64,000 nt of DNA from Streptomyces sp. f51 (GTDB lineage Bacteria > Actinomycetota > Actinomycetes > Streptomycetales > Streptomycetaceae), in assembly GCF_037940415.1 (NCBI RefSeq), contig NZ_CP149798.1, forward strand, positions 7,287,001 to 7,351,000, written 5' to 3'. Made by a program: the position numbers and the translations under genes. A model generated the notes under the pieces. The model was not told the origin of the DNA. It did no database searches and was given only the letters and a program-made list of their open reading frames with translations. Positions 25,457 through 33,733 of this stretch are shown one piece after another (the stretch's first letter is position 1; the number at the start of each line of letters is the position of its first letter).

Positions 25457-26095
25457 TCAGATGCCGCGCGCCTCGGCCAGGACGGCGGCCTGTTCCAGCA
25501 TGCGGGTCGGCTCACGGCCGTTGCCCCAGGCGTCGTTGAAGGTCGGCACGGATTCCACGTCGGGACCGAAGCATCTGCGGATCGCCTCCAGGAGCACGGT
25601 CATGGCCTGCGCTTCAAGATGGCGGTCGCCGCCGGACTCCCTGCGGATCGCGCCCTGCGAGCACAGATGACCGTCCTCGTCGGTCAGCCCTCCCGCGCAC
25701 CAGCCGTCCGTGCGCAGCCGCAGTGACGCGCGGTGCAGGAGGGCGGCGATGGGGGTGGCCTGCGGAGCGAGGGCCGGGGGAGCGGTGGGGACCGGAGCCG
25801 CGGGGGAGGGCGCGCCGGGCGGACCGGGTGGAGCGCCGATCCGGGTCCAGTCGACCGGGGGCGTCTCGATGTGCGCCGTGTTGACCTCGTAGGCGACGGC
25901 CGCCACCGCGAGGCGCGCGTCCATCTCCGCCGCGACGGCGGCCAGGCGGGCCTCCAGACCGTCGCCGGGAGGCCCGGGGCGACCTGCCCGCCGCTCGGGT
26001 TCCGCGACGGCCGGGGGAGCGACACCGGCGCGTTCGGCTACTGCCGGCTCTTCGGCGGCGGCGATGGCGACAGAGTGTGGCGTGGGGGACTGCAT
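25457..26095 (-). CDS. DUF6197 protein
   Basis: A 212-residue protein. The N-terminal 90 residues are Ala/Pro-rich and of low complexity; the C-terminal domain (LLHRASLRLRTDGWCAGGL, DEDGHLCSQGAIRRE, VPTFNDAWGNGREPTRML) matches the DUF6197 family of Streptomyces, of unknown function. Start at ATG 26095 with AGGAA about ten bases upstream. It lies between the NmrA gene (convergent) and a 17-bp repeat array. Confidence 0.65.
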   Translation of the reverse strand: MQSPTPHSVAIAAAEEPAVAERAGVAPPAVAEPERRAGRPGPPGDGLEARLAAVAAEMDARLAVAAVAYEVNTAHIETPPVDWTRIGAPPGPPGAPSPAAPVPTAPPALAPQATPIAALLHRASLRLRTDGWCAGGLTDEDGHLCSQGAIRRESGGDRHLEAQAMTVLLEAIRRCFGPDVESVPTFNDAWGNGREPTRMLEQAAVLAEARGI

Positions 26096-26440
26096 GAAGG
26101 ATGGATTCCTGGCACGCCCCGCGTTCAGCGCCGCCGAACGGGCGGTACCGGGCGTGGGGCGGCCGGTACCGGGGTGAGCGCGGCTGGGGGGCCGGTCGCC
26201 GCGGGGACGGCGGTGAGGGCGGCGCGGGGGTGAAGGTGGCCGGTCGCCGCACGGACGGCAGGCCAGGGTGTCGTGCCCCTCGCGCCCGCGCAGCCCCGGC
26301 GCCCGCGCCGCCCTAGCACCCGTGCCGCCCCGGTATCCGCGCCGCCCGAGCACCCGTGCCGCCCCGGCGCCCGCGCCGCCCGAGCACCCGTGCCGCCCCG
26401 GCACCCGTGCCGCCCGCACCGCCCCGGCACCCGGCCCTGC
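26096..26440. other. Intergenic region dominated by tandem repeats
   Basis: About 345 bases between the DUF6197 start and the end of the siderophore-interacting protein. The part at 26282-26417 is a 17-bp repeat array. The part at 26100-26280 is very GC-rich with no gene or clear promoter. Confidence 0.5.
26282..26417. repeat. 17-bp tandem repeat array, eight units
   Basis: Eight 17-bp units, alternating between GCACCCGTGCCGCCCCG and GCGCCCGCGCCGCCCGA types, giving a 34-bp higher-order period. A 17-bp period shifts frame each unit, so long open frames through it on either strand are artefacts. It lies just beyond the 3' end of the siderophore-interacting protein gene. Confidence 0.85.
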
Positions 26441-27196
26441 TCAGCCCGCTCGCCAGTATCCGAGGGCGTTGACCCGCTGTCTGGGCACGGAGAGCTCCTT
26501 GCGGACATGCGCCGACAGCGCGCGTGTGGTCGCCGTGTCGCACGCGATCCACACGTAGGGCCGCGGGCTGTCCTTCAGCAGCTCGGGCAGGGCCGACTTC
26601 ACCTCTTCGGTCAGATGGCGTCCGTTGTCCCGGCGTGGCACCTGGCGTACGTCGTGGTGCGCGGCGGCCCGGAAGGGCAGTCCCTCCAGGCCGCCCTCGA
26701 ACCAGATCGTCGCCGGGACCGGAGCCAGCGCCGTGAGCAGGGAGTTCAGGGCGGGCAGGGAGGCCGGGTCGGCGACGGCGAAGACGTGGGAGGGCGCGGG
26801 CTCGGGGTGCTCGAACCCCGTGCCCTGGACGGTCGCCTCGACGGTGTCCCCGGGTCCGGCCGCCCTGGCCCAGTTGCTCGCGCGGCCCTCGTGGAGGGCG
26901 AACTCCAGGGCGAAGGTGCCGGCTTCCGGATCGGGTTCGACCAGGGTGTAGGCCCGCTGGTGGGGCTTGCCCGCGTTGTCGAACCACAGCCGCACCCACA
27001 TCGTCGGGTGCACGCCGGTCGCCGCCAGCATGCCCCCGTCGGTGAAGCGCACCCGGCGGTACTCGGGAGTGACGTCCTGCGCGTCCGTCACGGTGAACAC
27101 GTAGTCCTTCGCGCGCAGCAGTCTGAGCACCGCGCCTTCCCAACCCCGCCCCTGCGCCTGCCCTGTCACTTTCTCCGCCCCTCGCCACGACATCAC
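26441..27196 (-). CDS. Siderophore-interacting protein (FAD-binding ferric-siderophore reductase type)
   Basis: A 251-residue protein of the SIP/ViuB family. The N-terminal FAD domain has the flavin motif QRAYTLVEPD and FALHEGRASNWARAAGPGD; the C-terminal domain has FAVADPASLPALNSLL and YVWIACDTATTRALSAHVR. It reduces ferric siderophores in the cytoplasm to release iron, using NAD(P)H. Start is GTG 27196 or ATG 27193; no Shine-Dalgarno is visible and the promoter lies only a few bases upstream, so translation may be leaderless. An iron box covers the promoter it shares with the acetyltransferase gene. Confidence 0.9.
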   Translation of the reverse strand: MMSWRGAEKVTGQAQGRGWEGAVLRLLRAKDYVFTVTDAQDVTPEYRRVRFTDGGMLAATGVHPTMWVRLWFDNAGKPHQRAYTLVEPDPEAGTFALEFALHEGRASNWARAAGPGDTVEATVQGTGFEHPEPAPSHVFAVADPASLPALNSLLTALAPVPATIWFEGGLEGLPFRAAAHHDVRQVPRRDNGRHLTEEVKSALPELLKDSPRPYVWIACDTATTRALSAHVRKELSVPRQRVNALGYWRAG

Positions 27197-27200
27197 CGGG

Positions 27201-27229
27201 TTATTAGTTAGGTGAGCCTAACCTAATAT
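27201..27229. promoter_or_regulatory. Iron box (DmdR1/IdeR type) in overlapping divergent promoters
   Basis: TTAGGTGAGCCTAACCTAA at 27208-27226 matches the 19-bp DtxR/IdeR/DmdR iron box. It fills the 17-base spacer between TTATTA (27201-27206) and TAATAT (27224-27229), a plus-strand promoter; read on the minus strand the same hexamers form a promoter for the siderophore-interacting protein. Ferrous-iron-loaded repressor would shut both genes. Confidence 0.85.
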
Positions 27230-27301
27230 GGCCATGTGGCGCACAGGATGGTCACAGGAACCGCCGGTACGTGACCGTGACCGGCCGAACGGAGGAGTCG
27301 C

Positions 27302-27934
27302 ATGTCTCGCACCCCCATCACGCGCGCAGCCCTGTACGAGCAGTTCGTCGACGGCTACGGCACCGTCCGCGTCCTGCCGCTGGATGCGGCGCTGGACGGC
27401 CCGGTCGTCCATGACTGGGTGAACGCGGACCGGGCCGCCTTCTGGGGCATGAGAGACCTGACCGAGGAGCAAGTCGTCGCGATATACGCCCACATGGCAA
27501 CGCTCGGCACCCACCACGCCCACCTGCTCGTGAACGACGACGAGCCCGTCGCGCTGCTCCAGACCTACGAGCCCGGCGCCGATCGCGTCGGCGCGTGCTA
27601 TCCGGTGGAGCCCGGCGACATCGGCGTCCACCTGCTGCTCGCCCCGGCCGGACCCGGCGGCGGCCGTCCCGGCTGGACCACGGCCTTGCTGAGCGCGGTG
27701 GCGTCGTACGTCCTGCTGGGCCTGGACCGCGAGCGTGTGGTGGTCGACCCGGACGTGCGCAACGAGAAGGCCATCGCCCGCTTCCACCGGCAGGGCTTCA
27801 CTCCGGGGCCCGAGGTCGTGCTGCCGGAGGTGGACCTCCCCGACGTCCACCTCCCGGCGAAGCACGCCCAACTCGCCTTTCTCACCCGGGAGTCGGTCTT
27901 CCCGAGAAGAGTTCTGGACCGCGCCGCCCGATAA
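27302..27934 (+). CDS. GNAT acetyltransferase of siderophore biosynthesis type (IucB/AlcB-like)
   Basis: A 210-residue acyltransferase with HDWVNADRAAFWGMRDLTEEQVVAIY, HAHLLVNDDEPVALLQTYEP, GDIGVHLLLAPA and VVVDPDVRNEKAIARFHRQGF, typical of enzymes that acylate N-hydroxy-lysine or related hydroxylamines in hydroxamate siderophore synthesis. RBS GGAGGAG precedes ATG 27302. It is divergent from the siderophore-interacting protein and shares its iron box. The rest of a siderophore pathway is not in this window. Confidence 0.85.
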   Translation: MSRTPITRAALYEQFVDGYGTVRVLPLDAALDGPVVHDWVNADRAAFWGMRDLTEEQVVAIYAHMATLGTHHAHLLVNDDEPVALLQTYEPGADRVGACYPVEPGDIGVHLLLAPAGPGGGRPGWTTALLSAVASYVLLGLDRERVVVDPDVRNEKAIARFHRQGFTPGPEVVLPEVDLPDVHLPAKHAQLAFLTRESVFPRRVLDRAAR

Positions 27935-28408
27935 GGGGCCGTCGTCGGCGTTCTTGGTCCGGCCGGAAGCGTTGGCGGCGGAGGCTGCTGCTCGACCTGG
28001 CTGAGCGTGCACGTCGGCCAGCAGCACGAAGGTCACGCGCGGGTACGGCTGCGCGAGATCGAGAAGCCCCGCGACGCCAGGGATCCACTGGATCTGCGCG
28101 CACGAGGGGCCCGGTCTTCTGCTGCTGCGTCCACAACTCGGACCGGGCCGCCGGCGACGGCTTCGCTCCAGGCCGTGATGCCCCCGAGCTGCATCTTTTC
28201 GGAATCGTCACAAGCTCGTCACGGATAGTGCATGATTCATTTCCTTCTGCGAAACTCGCAGCTCACCACGGCATGGCCCGCAGCGCTCATTCCTTCCCCC
28301 GACTCCGAAGTCGGCTATCGGGAAGGGGCGCCGGCGAGGTCGCCTGCGAAGACGAGGTCATGACGCGCCTTGGTGCTCGTCGTGGCCTGGATGAAGGAGA
28401 AACACCAC
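27935..28408. other. Intergenic region with a possible gene remnant
   Basis: About 470 bases. On the minus strand, roughly 27960-28195, two frames joined by a +1 shift give protein-like text (GGITAWSEAVAGG, then IQWIPGVAGLLDLAQPYPRV and TFVLLADVHAQPG). This could be a decayed gene of unknown family, but the evidence is weak. The right part carries the promoter region and AAGGAG RBS of the secreted protein gene. Confidence 0.3.
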
Positions 28409-29143
28409 ATGGGCAAGCGCGTAGCGCTGTCTGTCGCCGCGGCGCTCGGGGTCGTCGGCCTCGTGGCGCCGGCGGCTCACGCCGACGGCGGCTCGGGCGA
28501 CACCGAGATCCTCGGTGTATCCGTCAACCACGGCTCGGACGTTGTCATCGGCACCACCGCCGCGAAGACCTTCGACGTGACGATCTACGCTGACGACGAC
28601 TCGGGTCTGCTGTCGGCCGACACCACTCTGGAGGGTCCGGGCTTCGGGTACGCGAACGACGAGACCATCTGCGAGACCGACAGCGAGTGCACGCACTCGT
28701 TCACCTTCGACCCCCAGGTCGATTTGGCCAACGACCAGGCGGGCACCTGGTACGTGGGCTCCTGGGTGGACGCGCTCGACGACGACTACCGGTGGGACGA
28801 GCGCATCGACAGCTTCCACCTCAAGCGCGCGAGCACGCTGACGGTGAACGCGTCCCCGGAGCCGGTGACCAAGGGCAAGGCCATCAACGTGACGGGCACA
28901 TTGAAGCGCGCGAACTGGGACGACTACCAGTACCACGGCTACACCGGCCAGCCAGTCAAGCTCCAGTTCCGCAAGAAGGGATCCAGCACCTACACCACCG
29001 TCAAGACGGTGAACTCCAGCAGCACCGGCACCCTGAAGACCACGGTTACCGCCTCGGTCGACGGCTACTGGCGCTGGAACTTCGCCGGCACCACGACCAC
29101 CGGTGCCAAGGCCGCCACGGGCGACTACGTCGACGTGAGGTAG
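28409..29143 (+). CDS. Secreted beta-rich protein of unknown function
   Basis: A 244-residue protein with a signal peptide (MGKRVALSVAAALGVVGLVA to AHA-DGG). The mature part has an acidic N-terminal domain (TIYADDDSGLLSADTT, two Cys in ICETDSECTH) and a C-terminal Ig-like or bacterial surface domain (VTKGKAINVTGTLKRANWDD, QPVKLQFRKKGSSTYTTVKT, VDGYWRWNFAGT). Similar two-part secreted proteins are frequent in Streptomyces; function unknown. RBS AAGGAG nine bases before ATG 28409. Ends at a strong terminator shared with the P450 gene. Confidence 0.75.
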   Translation: MGKRVALSVAAALGVVGLVAPAAHADGGSGDTEILGVSVNHGSDVVIGTTAAKTFDVTIYADDDSGLLSADTTLEGPGFGYANDETICETDSECTHSFTFDPQVDLANDQAGTWYVGSWVDALDDDYRWDERIDSFHLKRASTLTVNASPEPVTKGKAINVTGTLKRANWDDYQYHGYTGQPVKLQFRKKGSSTYTTVKTVNSSSTGTLKTTVTASVDGYWRWNFAGTTTTGAKAATGDYVDVR

Positions 29144-29160
29144 TTCCGGCGCGGACCGCT

Positions 29161-29207
29161 CGACACGGCTGTCGCTCCGTCCGGCGGGACGGGGGGCAGC
29201 CGTGTCG
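29161..29207. terminator. Bidirectional hairpin between secreted protein and P450 genes
   Basis: Perfect 11-bp stem CGACACGGCTG / CAGCCGTGTCG enclosing an inner stem CGTCC-N4-GGACG. It lies between convergent genes. Confidence 0.75.
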
Positions 29208-29252
29208 TGTGTCGCGCGTGCCGCGGGCAGCGTCCCGAGGCCGCCACCGTCG

Positions 29253-30569
29253 TCAGGCCAGCGTGACCTCCACCGGCAGCTTCTTGATGCCGTTGACGAA
29301 GTTGGACAGGACGCGGGGCGCGTCGCCGGCCAGCCTGATGTCGGCGATCCTCGGGATCAGCTCCTCGAACATGATGCGGATCTCGGTGCGGGCGAGCAGA
29401 TTGCCCAGGCACAGGTGAGGGCTGCCCTTGCCGAAGGTGATGTGGTCGTTGTTGGTGCGGGTGACGTCGAAGTCGTACGGGTTGCCGAAGACCTCCTCGT
29501 CACGGTTGCCGGAGGCGAACCACATCACGACCTTGTCGCCCTCCTTGACCTGCTTGCCGCCGAGTTCGACGTCGCGGGTGGCGGTGCGGCGGAAGTGGTA
29601 GACGGGGGAGGCCCAGCGCAGGAACTCCTCGACCGCGCCCGGGATCAGGGACGGGTCGTCCTTGAGGCGGGCGAGCTGCTCGGGGTGCTGGAGGAGGGCC
29701 AGCATCGAGTGCGAGATGGTGTGGCGGGTGGTCTCGTTGCCGGCGACGACCAGCAGCAGGAAGTAGTTGTCGAAGTCCTGCTCGGACAGCGGGATCCCGT
29801 CGCGCGGAACGGTGTTGACCAGCTTGGAGACCAGGTCCGTACCGTTGCCGCCGCGACGCTGGCGGGCCAATTCCCGGCCGTACTCGAAGACTTCGAGCGA
29901 GGCGGGCGAACGGAACGGCAGATCGCGGTACTTGTCGCTCTCCGCGCTGTGCAGCAGCACGTCCGCGTAGTCCGGGTCGGTGTTGCCGATGATCCGGTTG
30001 CCCCAGTCGATGAGTTGCTGGTTGTCCTCCGGCGGCACGTCGAGGAGGCGGGCGAGGACGTTGATGGGGAAGTCGGCCGAGACGTCGGCGACGAAGTCGA
30101 AGGTGCCCTTGGCCAGGGCCGCGTCCAGGGTCTGCGCCGTCAGGCCGCGCAGGAAGTCGCCGTAGCTGTTGATGACGCTCGCGCCGAACTGGCGCTGGAT
30201 GACGCTGCGCATCGCGCGGTGGCGGACGCCGTCGAGCTCCAGGATGGACGCCCGCTTCTTGATCTGGTCGTCGTCCAGCTCTTCGAGGTTGACGAACTTC
30301 GAGGACGTGAAGGTCTCCGCGTCACGGTCCACGGTGGCGATGTCCGCGTGCCGGGTGACCGCCCAGAAGCCGGAGTTGGGGGCCTCCTCGGGCTGCCAGT
30401 GCACCGGGTCCTCGTGGCGCAGGGTGTGGAACATGCGCCACGGCTTGATGCCGTCGGCGAAGTTGTCGAGGTTCGCGAGGTCGACCTCTTCGAGCGGCAG
30501 CGGCTCGGCGAGGGCGGCGCGCAGTTCGGCCTGGGTGGTGGGGGTGGCGGGAACGGTGGGGCTGGTCAT
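29253..30569 (-). CDS. Cytochrome P450 of the catabolic island
   Basis: A 438-residue class I bacterial P450. The I-helix oxygen motif is VVAGNETTRHT, the K-helix is EEFLRW, and the heme-binding loop is FGKGSPHLCLG with Cys387 as axial ligand. The substrate-facing start NSGFWAVTRHADI and overall layout recall CYP125/CYP108-like catabolic P450s. Electrons probably come from the divergent ferredoxin and ferredoxin reductase. ATG 30569 follows CCAGGAGAACC. It is 30 bases downstream of the glutamine-synthetase-like gene and co-transcribed from the palindrome-controlled promoter at 32071-32112. I infer that it hydroxylates the aromatic substrate before ring cleavage. Confidence 0.88.
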   Translation of the reverse strand: MTSPTVPATPTTQAELRAALAEPLPLEEVDLANLDNFADGIKPWRMFHTLRHEDPVHWQPEEAPNSGFWAVTRHADIATVDRDAETFTSSKFVNLEELDDDQIKKRASILELDGVRHRAMRSVIQRQFGASVINSYGDFLRGLTAQTLDAALAKGTFDFVADVSADFPINVLARLLDVPPEDNQQLIDWGNRIIGNTDPDYADVLLHSAESDKYRDLPFRSPASLEVFEYGRELARQRRGGNGTDLVSKLVNTVPRDGIPLSEQDFDNYFLLLVVAGNETTRHTISHSMLALLQHPEQLARLKDDPSLIPGAVEEFLRWASPVYHFRRTATRDVELGGKQVKEGDKVVMWFASGNRDEEVFGNPYDFDVTRTNNDHITFGKGSPHLCLGNLLARTEIRIMFEELIPRIADIRLAGDAPRVLSNFVNGIKKLPVEVTLA

Positions 30570-30599
30570 GGTGGTTCTCCTGGGCCGGGCTTCGAAGGG

Positions 30600-31955
30600 T
30601 CAGAGGTGGTAGGCGTACTCGGTGAACTCCCAGTCGGTGACGTGCCGTCCGAAGCGCTCGACCTCGTCCCGCTTGTAGGTCAGGAAGGACGTGGTGAAGT
30701 CCTTGCCGAGGATGTCGGTCAGGGCGGTGTCCGCCTCCAGCGCGTCCAGCGCGGCGGCCAGGCTCGTGGGCAGCAGGGCGGAGCGCGCGGTGTCGTAGCC
30801 GTAGCCCTCAAGCGGGGCCTCGGGCTCCTCGCCGGCCTGGACGCCGAGCAGGGCCGCGGCGATGGTGCCGGCGATCAGCAGGTAGGGGTTGGCGCTGGCG
30901 TCTCCGAGCCGCAGTTCCAGCCGGGCCCCCGAGCCGCGCTCCGGCGGGATGCGGACCATGGCGCTGCGGTTGTCGAGACCCCAGTCGATCAGCCAGGGCG
31001 CGAGGGTGTCGGGTCCGAAGCGCTTGTACGAGTTGACGGTGGGGTTGGCGAGCGCGGCGAGCGCGGGGGCGTGGGCGAGGATGCCGGCGATGGCGTGGCG
31101 GGCGGTGGCCGAGAGGCCGTGCGCGCCCGACGGGTCGTCGAAGACGTTCTGGCCCCCGGTGTCCTCGCAGGACAGGTGGAGGTGGAAACCGGAGCCGCCG
31201 GCGTTGCCGAAGGGCTTGGCCATGAAGGTGGCGAGGTTGCCCTCCCGGCGGGCGAGCTCCTTGACGGCGGCCTTGAAGCGGAAGGCGCGGTCGGCCGCGT
31301 CCAGGGCCGAGGAGTGGGTCAGGTTGATCTCGTACTGGCCGCCGTCGAACTCGTGGTTGCCGGTGACGACACCGAGGCCCAGGTCGCGCAGCCGGCGCAG
31401 GGTGCGCAGCAGGTGGTTGTCCGGGTCGGAGCGGAGTCCGGCGGTGTAGACGGCGCCGGTGGTCTCCGGGGAGCGGCGCCAGCCGGTGGGGGTGCCGGGG
31501 GCGGGCTCCAGCAGGAAGTACTCCAGCTCGGGGCCGACGACGGGGCGCAGCCCCTGCTCGGCGCACCGGGCGAGGACGGTCCGCAGCAGGTCGCGCGGTG
31601 ACTCGGGTGCGGGGGCCGAGGTCGCCGGGTCGCTGACCTCGCCGAGGCAGGTCGCGACGCCGGGCTCCCAGGGCAGTACGGCCGCCGTGGACAGATCCGG
31701 GCGTACGGTCACGTCGGGCAGGCCGGCGTCCAGGCCGCCCGTGACGGGGACGACGTCGCCCTGCGGAGTCGTGTGGTAGACGGCCCGGCAGAAGGCCAGC
31801 CCGTGTTCGCAGGCCGAGGGCAGGTGGTCGAGCAGGACGTCACGGGCGCGGTCGGTGCCGATCAGGTCGGGATAGACGACCCGGACCACGTCGACGCCCT
31901 CCGCGGCGAGCCGCTCCATGTGCCGGCGGATGTCTGAGGTGTCGGATGCGCTCAC
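30600..31955 (-). CDS. Glutamine synthetase-like gamma-glutamyl ligase (PuuA/GlnA-type)
   Basis: A 451-residue type III GS-like enzyme with ELEYFLL, NHEFDGGQYEINLTHS, GNAGGSGFHLHLS, NPTVNSYKRF and LELRLGDASANPYL, so the ATP and metal sites look intact. Relatives ligate glutamate to amines such as putrescine, ethanolamine, isopropylamine or anilines instead of ammonia. The presence of a PuuD-type hydrolase, APC permease and aldehyde dehydrogenases in the same island supports gamma-glutamylation of an amine. GTG 31955 follows AAGGAG. It is the first gene of the P450 operon. Confidence 0.88.
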   Translation of the reverse strand: MSASDTSDIRRHMERLAAEGVDVVRVVYPDLIGTDRARDVLLDHLPSACEHGLAFCRAVYHTTPQGDVVPVTGGLDAGLPDVTVRPDLSTAAVLPWEPGVATCLGEVSDPATSAPAPESPRDLLRTVLARCAEQGLRPVVGPELEYFLLEPAPGTPTGWRRSPETTGAVYTAGLRSDPDNHLLRTLRRLRDLGLGVVTGNHEFDGGQYEINLTHSSALDAADRAFRFKAAVKELARREGNLATFMAKPFGNAGGSGFHLHLSCEDTGGQNVFDDPSGAHGLSATARHAIAGILAHAPALAALANPTVNSYKRFGPDTLAPWLIDWGLDNRSAMVRIPPERGSGARLELRLGDASANPYLLIAGTIAAALLGVQAGEEPEAPLEGYGYDTARSALLPTSLAAALDALEADTALTDILGKDFTTSFLTYKRDEVERFGRHVTDWEFTEYAYHL

Positions 31956-32070
31956 CGTTGTCTCCTTGGCGGGAAGAGTGGGATGTCCCCGGGCCTGAGA
32001 GCGGGGGACGCGTGGTGTGCAGAGAACGGGAGCCGGGGTGCGGGGCGGATGCTGCCGACCCCGAGGCAGT

Positions 32071-32112
32071 CGTTTGAGTCCGAACGGTATGAGCCGGGTT
32101 CAGGTCCCGCAA
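32071..32112 (-). promoter_or_regulatory. Promoter with operator A for the GS-like/P450 operon
   Basis: On the minus strand TTGCGG (32112-32107), a 17-base spacer and TACCGT (32089-32084) form a promoter. The palindrome CGTTTGAGTCCGAACG (32071-32086) overlaps the last bases of the -10. This placement suits repression. It drives the ligase and P450 genes. Confidence 0.75.
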
Positions 32113-32149
32113 GGGGGTCGCGGAAAGAATTTATCCACCTGGACAGGTA

Positions 32150-32193
32150 TTGACCAGGGTCCAACGGCTTCCTATGTTGTTTGAAGCCAAACG
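32150..32193 (+). promoter_or_regulatory. Promoter with operator B for the ferredoxin operon
   Basis: TTGACC (32150-32155), a 17-base spacer and TATGTT (32173-32178) form a strong promoter. The palindrome GTTTG-AAGC-CAAAC begins directly after the -10 (32179-32192). Bound repressor would cover the start site. It drives the six-gene ferredoxin to hydrolase operon. Confidence 0.8.
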
Positions 32194-32309
32194 AGTCAGG
32201 GACGCGCTTCGCATCCCTTTGGCCGAGGGGCCCGGACCGGCATCGGCCGGGCCCCTCTCTTCCCCCTTCTCACCCTGCTCAGACGCCCGCATCCCCAGGA
32301 GGACCGGCC

Positions 32310-32498
32310 ATGAAGGTCGTCGTCGACATGATCAAGTGCCAGGACCACGGCCAGTGCGTCTTCGCCGCCCCCGACGTCTTCTCCATGGACGACGCCGGGC
32401 ACCTCGCCTACGTCTCCGACGTGGACGAGGCGCTGCGCGACGAGGTCGAGGAAGCCGCCGACGTGTGTCCGCTCCAGGCCATCCGGATCGAGGGCTGA
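32310..32498 (+). CDS. [3Fe-4S] ferredoxin for P450
   Basis: A 62-residue ferredoxin with Cys10, Cys16 and Cys53 (pattern C-x2-H-x2-C ... CP), the form found in actinobacterial P450 ferredoxins that hold a [3Fe-4S] cluster; His13 takes the place of the fourth Cys. It would carry electrons from the reductase encoded next to the P450 at 29253-30569. ATG 32310 follows AGGAGGA. Its stop is 5 bases before the reductase start. Confidence 0.9.
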   Translation: MKVVVDMIKCQDHGQCVFAAPDVFSMDDAGHLAYVSDVDEALRDEVEEAADVCPLQAIRIEG

Positions 32499-32503
32499 GG
32501 GTC

Positions 32504-33712
32504 ATGACCGCACGCGTAGTCGTCGCGGGCGCCTCGATGGGCGGCCTCCGCGCCGCCGAGCAGCTGCGCGCGGCGGGCTGGACCGGCGCCGTCACCGTCG
32601 TCGGCGACGAGCCGCACATGCCCTACAACCGGCCTCCGCTGTCCAAGGAAGTCCTCGCGGGCAAGGCGTCGTTCGAGTCCCTCGCCTTCACCCCGAAGGC
32701 GGCCGCAGCCGACGTCGAATGGCGGCTCGGGACCGGCATCGCCACCGCCCGCCTCGACGAGCGGGTCCTCGAACTCGCCGACGGCGAAACGCTCTCGTAC
32801 GACGGACTGGTCGTCGCCACCGGAATGCGCCCGCGCCGGCTGCGCTGCCGCGGCCCGCTCGTGGGACGCCACACCGTCCGCACCCTCACCGACGCCCAGA
32901 TCCTGCGCGACGCGCTGATCAGGCCCGGGGCACGCGTGGTCGTCGTCGGCGCCGGATTCATCGGCTGCGAGGTCGCCGCCACCGCCGTAGGACTCGGCGC
33001 GGCCGAGGTCACGGTCGTCGACCCGCTGCCGCTGCCCATGGCAGGACCGCTCGGCGACCTGCTCGGCCGGGCGCTGCTCAGACGGCACGAGGAGCGCGGC
33101 GTGCGCTTCGCGCTCGGCGCGGGAGTCGCCGGATTCGAGGGCGGCGAGCGCGTCACCGGAGTCGTCCTCGGCGACGGCACCGTCCTCGCGGCCGACGTGG
33201 TCGTGGAGTCGGTCGGCTCGGTCGCCAACACCGAGTGGCTGGACGGCAACGGCCTCGACCTGTCCGACGGCGTCCTGACCGACGGACACCTGCGGGTCGG
33301 CGGCCGCCCCGAGGTCGTCGCGGTCGGCGACATCGCCCGCTTCCCCAACGCCCGCTACGACGGCGTACCCCGCCGGGTCGAGCACTGGTCCATCCCGACC
33401 GACACCGCCAAGCACGCCGCCAGGACTCTCGCCGCCCATCTCGCTGGCACGGAAGCCGAGTTGGCGCCCTTCGCCCCGCTGCCCACCTTCTGGAGCGACC
33501 AGCACGAATTCCGGCTCCAGTCCTTCGGCTCGCCCCTGCTCGGCAAGGACGACGTACGGATCCTCGAAGGCGACCCGGACGGTGACGTCGTCGTCGGCTA
33601 CCACAGCGGCGACCTGCTGGTCGGTGTCGTGGCCCTCGGCGGCCAGTCCGCCGCGATGCGCGCCGCGCGCTACCGCGCCCAGCTGCTCAAGCAGCCCGCC
33701 CTCACCGCGTAA
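32504..33712 (+). CDS. Ferredoxin reductase (FAD/NAD-dependent, pyridine-nucleotide-disulfide class)
   Basis: A 402-residue flavoprotein. FAD motif VVVAGASMGGLRAAEQLR near the N-terminus, NAD motif VVVVGAGFIGCEVAATAVGLG in the middle, and the second FAD contact EVVAVGDIARF. It resembles CamA/rubredoxin-type reductases serving P450 and ring-hydroxylating systems. ATG 32504 is coupled to the ferredoxin. Together they should supply the P450 with NADH electrons. Confidence 0.9.
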   Translation: MTARVVVAGASMGGLRAAEQLRAAGWTGAVTVVGDEPHMPYNRPPLSKEVLAGKASFESLAFTPKAAAADVEWRLGTGIATARLDERVLELADGETLSYDGLVVATGMRPRRLRCRGPLVGRHTVRTLTDAQILRDALIRPGARVVVVGAGFIGCEVAATAVGLGAAEVTVVDPLPLPMAGPLGDLLGRALLRRHEERGVRFALGAGVAGFEGGERVTGVVLGDGTVLAADVVVESVGSVANTEWLDGNGLDLSDGVLTDGHLRVGGRPEVVAVGDIARFPNARYDGVPRRVEHWSIPTDTAKHAARTLAAHLAGTEAELAPFAPLPTFWSDQHEFRLQSFGSPLLGKDDVRILEGDPDGDVVVGYHSGDLLVGVVALGGQSAAMRAARYRAQLLKQPALTA

Positions 33713-33733
33713 CGAAGCGTAAGGAACCCCGCT

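Larger units (their letters stand above)
31956..32309. other. Divergent control region of the catabolic island
   Basis: A 354-base spacer between the GS-like gene and the ferredoxin gene. It carries two facing promoters, each with its own GTTTG-N4-CAAAC-type palindrome, placed nearly symmetrically (about 116 bases from each start codon). No small gene is supported inside. Confidence 0.75.

Noticed and set aside
26282..26417. 17-bp array considered as a CRISPR array
   Set aside because: Units are contiguous with no unique spacers, and no cas genes are nearby. The same holds for the 7-, 26- and 27-bp arrays.
26125..26508. Open frames through the 17-bp repeat as a repetitive protein
   Set aside because: The 17-bp period shifts frame every unit, so all frames stay open by composition alone; codon bias and RBS are missing.
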